Below, piece after piece: positions 15,797 through 19,929 of a DNA stretch of 19,929 bases. The number at the start of each line of letters is the position of its first letter. Position 1 is the stretch's first letter. The DNA is taken from the NCBI GenBank assembly GCA_023441625.1, contig JAEZOA010000091.1:1-19929 (forward strand), read 5' to 3'. Under the pieces are notes generated by a model. The model was not told where the DNA came from. It searched no databases and was given only the letters and a program-made list of their open reading frames with translations. Source of the DNA: Bacillota bacterium. Lineage in GTDB: Bacteria; Bacillota; Clostridia; Acetivibrionales; DSM-1351. The position numbers and the translations under genes were made by a program.

Positions 15797-16071
15797 GATG
15801 AAGATAATGCTGATAAGTTAAAGGTTCTTAAGATTGATGCAGGAAAGGTCCTGTTGAACTAACCTTTGATACTATTAAGGATAAGTCCTATGCACCACTC
15901 TCAAGACCTCTATACATTTACATCAATAAAGCAAAACTTGATCAACCACAGGTAAGAGAGTTTGTAAACTTTTATCTTGAGACTGCAGGGACTATAGCAC
16001 AGAAAGTTGGATATATGCCTCTTGAGAGCTATGATGCTGAAAAAGCAAAAAATAAAGCAGATACTGAATAA
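15797..16071 (+). pseudogene. pstS: pstS remnant (C-terminal part, frameshifted, inverted)
   Basis: Plus-strand translation gives DEDNADKLKVLKIDAGK, then after a one-base loss at about 15845-15847 the frame GPVELTFDTIKDKSYAPLSR, PLYIYINKAKLDQPQ and LETAGTIAQKVGYMPL up to the TAA at 16069. PLSRPLYIYIN and the VGYMPL ending are hallmarks of the C-terminus of PstS, the phosphate-binding lipoprotein. The N-terminal two thirds, including the signal peptide, are absent. It lies on the strand opposite to pstB, phoU and phoP, so this fragment was inverted relative to them. There is no start codon context upstream. Confidence 0.85.
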
Positions 16072-16075
16072 AAAA

Positions 16076-16109
16076 CAACGCAAGTTGGCAAGCCAAATAC
16101 TTATGTTAA
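16076..16109 (-). repeat. Dispersed palindromic repeat, copy B (diverged, inverted)
   Basis: Read on the minus strand this is TTAACATAAG, then TATTTGGCTTGCC, then AACTTGCGTTG. It matches copy A at both ends but lacks 2 nt in the middle and has G for T in the loop-closing region (TTGGCTTGCCAA). It lies just after the pstS fragment and before the cheW terminator. Confidence 0.65.
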
Positions 16110-16117
16110 TACAAATA

Positions 16118-16151
16118 AAAAGGCTGCTGGTTTTTCTTCCAACAGCCTTTT
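16118..16151 (-). terminator. cheW terminator
   Basis: On the minus strand AAAAGGCTGTTGG pairs with CCAGCAGCCTTTT (one G-U), around an 8-nt loop, followed by more T. It lies 10 nt after the cheW stop. The A/T symmetry means it could also stop plus-strand transcription. Confidence 0.8.
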
Positions 16152-16161
16152 GTAAATGTTT

Positions 16162-16581
16162 TTAATTTTTTTCAAGTAATTTTTCTAAATCAAGAATTAG
16201 AACAATTTTTCCATCTTTTTCAACAACACCACTGAAAAACTTTCCTGAAAGGCCAGAGATGAGATCTGGAGCAGGTTTAATATCTGAATCGTCAATACCA
16301 TATATCTCTAATACTTCATCAACCAGTAAACCGACCATAGAGGTATTATTCAAAATGATAATACGAGTATTATCATCATTCTCTGTTGGCACATAGCCAA
16401 ACTTCTTCCTAAGATTGAACACAGTATGTACGCTTCCTCTTAGATTAATTAACCCTTCAATATAAACCGGAGTATCAGGTACCTTATAAATATCACTGAC
16501 TTTCTCAATAATATTAACATTGTTGATATTAATAGCAAACACCTCATTATTTACTTTAAAAAGAACCAATTGTGTAGACAT
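16162..16581 (-). CDS. cheW: Chemotaxis coupling protein CheW
   Basis: 139-residue cytoplasmic scaffold protein that links chemoreceptors to the CheA kinase. ATG 16581 is preceded by GGGGGGT at good spacing. One CheW/SH3-like domain fills the protein: QLVLFKVNNEVFAININNV at the start, the VPDTPVYIEGLINLRGSV core (with the conserved NLRG), a GLLVDEVLEI segment and a late ILDLEKLL. It has no CheA receiver or HPt parts, so it is CheW rather than CheV. No other chemotaxis gene is in the window, and it has its own promoter and terminator; it is therefore an orphan copy. Whether it serves the main chemotaxis system or a separate signalling array cannot be told from here. Confidence 0.92.
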   Translation of the reverse strand: MSTQLVLFKVNNEVFAININNVNIIEKVSDIYKVPDTPVYIEGLINLRGSVHTVFNLRKKFGYVPTENDDNTRIIILNNTSMVGLLVDEVLEIYGIDDSDIKPAPDLISGLSGKFFSGVVEKDGKIVLILDLEKLLEKN

Positions 16582-16632
16582 CTGTAATACCCCCCTAAAA
16601 TACGTTCTTTTTCTTGCATTAAATCTTATTTA

Positions 16633-16660
16633 ATTATATCACATTAGCAAAAATCGGCAA
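16633..16660 (-). promoter_or_regulatory. Candidate cheW promoter
   Basis: On the minus strand -35 TTGCCG (16660-16655), a 16-nt spacer and -10 TATAAT (16638-16633) lie about 50 nt before the cheW start. The -35 lies in the 3' arm of the hairpin that ends argJ transcription. Confidence 0.55.
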
Positions 16661-16707
16661 TTATTTTTTAGTTTTACAGAAGAAATTATTTATCTTGCCG
16701 ATTTTTG
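16648..16707 (-). terminator. argJ terminator
   Basis: CAAAAATCGGCAA and TTGCCGATTTTTG (16695-16707 and 16648-16660) are perfect 13-bp complements with a 34-nt loop. In the argJ direction the hairpin ends in a run of five T. It lies 15 nt after the argJ stop. Confidence 0.65.
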
Positions 16708-16721
16708 TAATGAAATTCCTT

Positions 16722-17924
16722 CTAGCTTCTATAGCTGCCATTTATTTTTACATAGTCATATGAAAAATCACATGTCCAAATTCTGTCTGAAACATTGCCC
16801 TTTTTCAGATTTATTTTGATAGTAATTTCCTTCTGCTTAAGAACTTCTTTTGCAGCATCTTCATCAAAATTGACTGCCGCACCATTTCTACATACAAGTA
16901 AATTTCCGATAAAGATATCTGTTAGATTTGGGTCGAAGGCTGCACCAGAATAGCCAGTAGCAGTGATAATCCTACCCCAGTTTGCATCCCCTCCAAATAT
17001 AGCTGTTTTAACAAGAGGAGATTTTGCAACAGCACTTATAACCTTATAAGCATCAGCCTCATCAGCAGCACCATCTACAATTATTTCTATCAGCTTTGTA
17101 GCACCTTCGCCATCCTTTGCAATGAGTTTAGCTAAATATGTGCATACATGCATTAGGGCATTTACAAATATTGAATATTCATAATCGTCTTTTACAATAG
17201 CATCGTTATCGGCAAAGCCATTAGCTAAAATAAAGACAGAGTCGCATACACTAGTGTCTCCATCAACTGAAACTCTATTAAAGGTTGATTTTACACAATG
17301 CTTAAGAGCTTTGTCGAGAAGACCTCGTGAAATATTGGCATCAGTAGTGATTATACCAATCATTGTTGCCATATTTGGATGGATCATCCCAGAACCTTTT
17401 GCCATACCACCAATACGGACTTTTTCTCCTTGAAGCTCTATTTCCACTGCAATCTCTTTAGGTATTAAATCTGTTGTCATAATAGCCTCTATAGCATCAG
17501 TCTCCCCATCAGCAGATAGAGCATTAACAGCTGACCTAATTCCAGAGCGTATATTTGACATATTTAATTTGGAACCAATGACACCAGTAGAATTCACGAG
17601 AATGTCCTGAGCATCGCAATGCAAAAGTTCTGCAGCTAAGGTAGTCATTTCTTTAGCATCCATATACCCGTTTTCACCGACACAAGCATTAGCATTACCA
17701 CTATTTATGACTATGGCTCTTGCAATCCCATTCTTAATATGTTCCATAGAAACTTGCAGTGAATGTCCTTTAACGACATTTGTAGTAAAAACACCTGATG
17801 CAACTGCATTATCATCAGAACATACTATCGCTAAATCTTTTTGATTGTTTTTTTTATTGCCACAAGCAACGCCAGCGGCGGTATATCCCTTTGGAGCTGT
17901 AACTCCACCATCAATAATTTTCAT
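16722..17924 (-). CDS. argJ: Bifunctional ornithine acetyltransferase / N-acetylglutamate synthase ArgJ
   Basis: 400-residue enzyme of arginine synthesis. It moves the acetyl group from N-acetylornithine to glutamate and, in bifunctional forms, also makes N-acetylglutamate from acetyl-CoA. ATG 17924 follows GGAGG and gives MKIIDGGVTAPKGYTAAGVA, the standard start. The self-cleavage and catalytic site is in KGSGMIHPNMATMIG, with nucleophile Thr187 preceded by Ala186, so the precursor should split into two chains of about 186 and 214 residues. SGNANAC and NSTGVIG near the oxyanion region and the end DYVKINGSYRS are family hallmarks. It stands alone here, without argC, argB or argD. The promoter carries an ARG-box-like palindrome, suggesting arginine repression. 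Whether it has the synthase activity cannot be read from sequence. Confidence 0.96.
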   Translation of the reverse strand: MKIIDGGVTAPKGYTAAGVACGNKKNNQKDLAIVCSDDNAVASGVFTTNVVKGHSLQVSMEHIKNGIARAIVINSGNANACVGENGYMDAKEMTTLAAELLHCDAQDILVNSTGVIGSKLNMSNIRSGIRSAVNALSADGETDAIEAIMTTDLIPKEIAVEIELQGEKVRIGGMAKGSGMIHPNMATMIGIITTDANISRGLLDKALKHCVKSTFNRVSVDGDTSVCDSVFILANGFADNDAIVKDDYEYSIFVNALMHVCTYLAKLIAKDGEGATKLIEIIVDGAADEADAYKVISAVAKSPLVKTAIFGGDANWGRIITATGYSGAAFDPNLTDIFIGNLLVCRNGAAVNFDEDAAKEVLKQKEITIKINLKKGNVSDRIWTCDFSYDYVKINGSYRS

Positions 17925-18005
17925 AAATAACCTCCAGAAGTCTCAATATCAATATCTCAACGCGCAATAAATCGTATTTACAATAAAAGCTATATTTATA
18001 AGTAG

Positions 18006-18034
18006 ATTATACATAAATATGCAAAATGAATCAA
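18006..18034 (-). promoter_or_regulatory. argJ promoter
   Basis: On the minus strand -35 TTGATT (18034-18029), a 17-nt spacer and -10 TATAAT (18011-18006) form a good vegetative promoter about 80 nt upstream of the argJ start. Confidence 0.65.
18008..18025 (-). promoter_or_regulatory. ARG-box-like operator (ArgR/AhrC)
   Basis: On the minus strand TTTGCATATTTATGTATA fits the ARG box pattern TNTGNATWWWWATNCANA at all fixed positions but one (T instead of C at position 15). It overlaps the -10 and most of the spacer of the argJ promoter, a position that would block polymerase. Fit is seen; binding is inferred. Confidence 0.55.
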
Positions 18035-18336
18035 TTATAATTAGAATAACATATAAGCTATAATGTTTAAATACAGCTAAAGTAAAACATTTAGCAAAAT
18101 TATGTGATATAATAATCATAAATTTAAAACAAATAGAAAGAACCTTTTTATTTTACCTCAGAACGTTATTTTATATTAATTTATTTTAATTATTTTACAG
18201 AATTGAATTTATTAATTTATTAATTTAAAATGAATACTATAAGGTTAAAATAACTAAAAATAAGAAAAAAACGGGACCGAGTCCAGGTAAATACTTTAAT
18301 GGAGATTGGTGCCTAACGAAGGACATGGACATATTT
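18035..18336. other. AT-rich intergenic stretch with a GC-richer patch
   Basis: About 300 bases between argJ and the HAD gene. 18035-18265 is very AT-rich and holds a promoter candidate (TTGAAT 18203-18208, 17-nt spacer, TAAAAT 18226-18231). 18271-18325 is clearly GC-richer, with a small GGAC-CGA-GTCC hairpin at 18274-18284. I see no gene or known riboswitch. Confidence 0.45.
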
Positions 18337-19011
18337 ATGAAAATTACTGCTGTAATATTTGATTTAGATGGAACACTTATAAATTCATTAGAAGACTTAG
18401 CTGAAAGTTCAAATGAAGTCTTAACCAAATATGGTTTTGAGGGTCATCCTATAGAGTCTTACAAAAAATTTATTGGAAATGGTATAAGGCAGCTTGTTAA
18501 AAATGCAGCTCCAGCTAACACTGAGGAAAGCCTCATAGACGATATTCTTCGGGACTTAAGAAGTATTTATAACAAAAACTATATAAATAAAACTTTACCA
18601 TATGACAACATACAAAGCATGCTAGAGAAATTGAAGGAGCTTAATATAAAAATGGCAGTATGCTCAAACAAGCCTAATAGTATGACTAATGAAATTGTCC
18701 AGAAATTATTAGGTAAAGATTATTTTGGGGTAATTTTTGGGGAAAGGGAGGGCGTTCCTAGAAAGCCAGACCCTGCTTCACTCCTAGAAGCTGCAAAGTA
18801 TCTGGAGGTAGAGCCTGAAAGAACTATCTATTTAGGAGACTCAGGTGGAGACATGATTTGTGCCAGAAAAGCTGAGATGATAGCTGTAGGCGTATTGTGG
18901 GGATTTAGAGAAAGGGATGAATTAATAGACTGTGGAGCGCAGATATTATTATCTAATCCAATGGAGCTAGTAGAATATATCAAAATGACAAATGATTCTA
19001 ATACTCCTTGA
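18337..19011 (+). CDS. HAD-family phosphatase, phosphoglycolate phosphatase-like
   Basis: 224-residue cytoplasmic HAD hydrolase. All four HAD motifs are present: FDLDGT with nucleophile Asp9 and acid Asp11, SNKPN with Ser110, the Lys143 in RKPDP, and LGDSGGDM with Asp168 and Asp172. An alpha-helical cap lies between motifs I and II (about residues 15-85), as in the Gph/PGP subfamily. Phosphoglycolate is the usual substrate assigned, but the subfamily also acts on pyrophosphate and various sugar phosphates, so the substrate is open. The start is uncertain: ATG 18337 gives the usual MKITAVIFDLDGT, while ATG 18325 adds four residues; AAGGA at 18319-18323 is too close for one and slightly far for the other. 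The stop overlaps the alaS promoter. Confidence 0.88.
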   Translation: MKITAVIFDLDGTLINSLEDLAESSNEVLTKYGFEGHPIESYKKFIGNGIRQLVKNAAPANTEESLIDDILRDLRSIYNKNYINKTLPYDNIQSMLEKLKELNIKMAVCSNKPNSMTNEIVQKLLGKDYFGVIFGEREGVPRKPDPASLLEAAKYLEVEPERTIYLGDSGGDMICARKAEMIAVGVLWGFRERDELIDCGAQILLSNPMELVEYIKMTNDSNTP

Positions 19012-19037
19012 CACTATAATACAAGATTGTATATAAT
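19008..19037 (+). promoter_or_regulatory. alaS promoter
   Basis: Perfect -35 TTGACA (19008-19013) and perfect -10 TATAAT (19032-19037) with an 18-nt spacer. The -35 contains the TGA stop of the HAD gene. Transcription would begin near 19044, just before the T-box leader. Confidence 0.8.
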
Positions 19038-19079
19038 TTTATCATTAGAAACGATATTTATTTATCGTTCTTTATAGAA

Positions 19080-19314
19080 TATAGTGATGATAGAAAGAAG
19101 TAACTCAATGTTTTTGCTTATAGAGAGAGGGCGGTTGGTGAAAGCTCTTGCAGACGTTTTGTGAAGCAGTTCTGGAGCTTCCAATCGGTAAAAGATTGGA
19201 CGTAAACTACGGCGTTAACGTTAAACTAAGAGCCTCGATTTCTGAGGAATTAGGGTGGTACCGCGTGAGATATCTCTCGTCCCTTTATATTTATTTAAGG
19301 GATGGGAGTTTTTT
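19080..19314 (+). ncRNA. T-box leader controlling alaS
   Basis: tRNA-sensing riboswitch that reads uncharged tRNA-Ala. The invariant T-box AGGGTGGTACCGCG lies at 19252-19265; its TGGT bulge would pair with an ACCA tRNA end, fitting tRNA-Ala with discriminator A. Stem I elements are visible: AGAGAGAGGG, the GGTTGGTGAAAGC stretch and, on the descending side, GGAGCTTCC, where GCT (19177-19179) is the likely Ala specifier codon. The terminator is CTCTCGTCCCTT (19274-19285) with AAGGGATGGGAG (19297-19308) and six T (19309-19314); the T-box sequence would form the antiterminator. The element type is certain; the exact specifier is inferred. Confidence 0.93.
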
Positions 19315-19315
19315 A

Positions 19316-19351
19316 TTAGCATAAGCAATGTTGGCTTTCCAACTTGCGTTT
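19316..19351 (+). repeat. Dispersed palindromic repeat, copy C
   Basis: Bases 19320-19350 are identical over 31 nt to 5442-5472 (copy A). It sits between the T-box terminator and the alaS start codon, so it is part of the full-length alaS mRNA leader. Confidence 0.75.
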
Positions 19352-19416
19352 TTAACCCGTTAACTAAGAATAAATCACAATTCATAGAAATTTTTACATT
19401 TGAAAGGATGAATACA

Positions 19417-19929
19417 ATGCAAAAACTAGGATTAAATGAACTCAGAGAACGTTATCTCAAATTTTTTGAAAGCAAGGGACATTTAAGATTGCCAAGTGCC
19501 CCATTGGTGCCGATAAATGATCCCAGCCTTTTACTTATTAATTCAGGGATGGCACCCTTAAAACCATATTTTACTGGACAAGAGCAACCACCTAGAAAAA
19601 GAGTTACAACTTGTCAGAAATGTATTAGAACACCTGACATAGAGAACGTAGGTAAGACTGCTCGACATGGTACTTATTTTGAGATGCTAGGGAATTTTTC
19701 TTTTGGAGACTACTTCAAAAAGGAAGCTATTCCTTGGGCATGGGAATTTGTCACCGAGGATTTAAAAATGCCTGTAGACAAGCTTTGGGTAACTATATAC
19801 GAAGATGACGATGAGGCATTTGACATATGGCATGATACAGTTGGTCTGCCTGCTGAAAGAATTGTCAGAATGGGTAAGAAAGATAATTTTTGGGAACATG
19901 GTACAGGCCCATGTGGACCGTGTTCAGAG
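19417..19929 (+). CDS. alaS: Alanyl-tRNA synthetase, N-terminal part (runs off the window)
   Basis: The first 171 residues of the enzyme that charges tRNA-Ala; the frame is still open at the last base. ATG 19417 has AAAGGA (19403-19408) at good spacing; an ATG at 19408 overlaps that site and is in the same frame, but is less likely. The class II catalytic core begins immediately: LRERYLKFFESKGHL, PSLLLINSGMAPLKPYF, then VTTCQKCIRTPDIENVG, ARHGTYFEMLGNFSFG and the end GTGPCGPCSE. These are standard AlaRS motif 1 and 2 stretches. The upstream T-box with an Ala-type specifier independently supports the call. Confidence 0.97.
   Translation, partial: MQKLGLNELRERYLKFFESKGHLRLPSAPLVPINDPSLLLINSGMAPLKPYFTGQEQPPRKRVTTCQKCIRTPDIENVGKTARHGTYFEMLGNFSFGDYFKKEAIPWAWEFVTEDLKMPVDKLWVTIYEDDDEAFDIWHDTVGLPAERIVRMGKKDNFWEHGTGPCGPCSE

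Noticed and set aside
15797..15840. Minus-strand extension of the pstB fragment (RTFNLSALSSS)
   Set aside because: It does not follow the PstB pattern and lies opposite a clear PstS match, so I end the pstB remnant near 15795.
19050..19069. Short hairpin AACGATA/TATCGTT after the HAD gene
   Set aside because: A 7-bp AT-rich stem without a good T run, located downstream of the alaS promoter; a terminator call is not supported.

Overview
The window is AT-rich chromosomal DNA from a low-GC, Gram-positive anaerobe. Gene content (cellobiose phosphorylase, YesM/YesN-type regulators, lipoprotein sugar-binding proteins, a group II intron end, a T-box ahead of alaS) points to a cellulolytic clostridium of the Ruminiclostridium type. 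This placement is an inference from gene families, not from a marker gene.

Layout. (1) 1-125: 3' end (domains V and VI) of a group II intron. (2) 280-5068, plus strand: a three-gene signalling unit made of a cellobiose/sugar-sensing lipoprotein, a YesM-type histidine kinase and an AraC-type response regulator. (3) 5069-5517: a long regulatory gap with nested inverted repeats, direct repeats and a dispersed palindrome. (4) 5518-9047: two ABC permeases and a second sugar-binding lipoprotein, closed by a strong hairpin. (5) 9320-12846: a LacI-family regulator and a cellobiose phosphorylase. (6) 12847-12981: two tandem hairpins between convergent transcription units. (7) 12982-15559, minus strand: phoR and phoP. 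(8) 15531-16071: broken remains of phoU, pstB and pstS, with pstS inverted relative to the others. (9) 16162-17924, minus strand: a lone cheW, then argJ with an ARG-box-like operator on its promoter. (10) 18337-19011: a HAD phosphatase. (11) 19008-19929: promoter, T-box leader and the 5' part of alaS.

Blocks 2, 4 and 5 form one functional system. It closely resembles the Cua cluster known from Ruminiclostridium cellulolyticum (cuaDSR, cuaABC, cbpA). There, a binding protein presents cellobiose to the sensor kinase, the response regulator turns on the cellodextrin importer, and CbpA phosphorolyses imported cellobiose to glucose-1-phosphate and glucose, which saves ATP. This window differs by having a LacI-type regulator between the importer and cbpA, with its own likely promoter and a leader hairpin that would hide its ribosome binding site. 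No ATPase subunit is encoded here, so the importer must borrow one.

The most unusual parts are the collapsed pst-phoU locus beside an intact phoPR pair, and a 31-nt palindromic sequence found identically at 5442 and 19320, with a diverged inverted copy at 16076.
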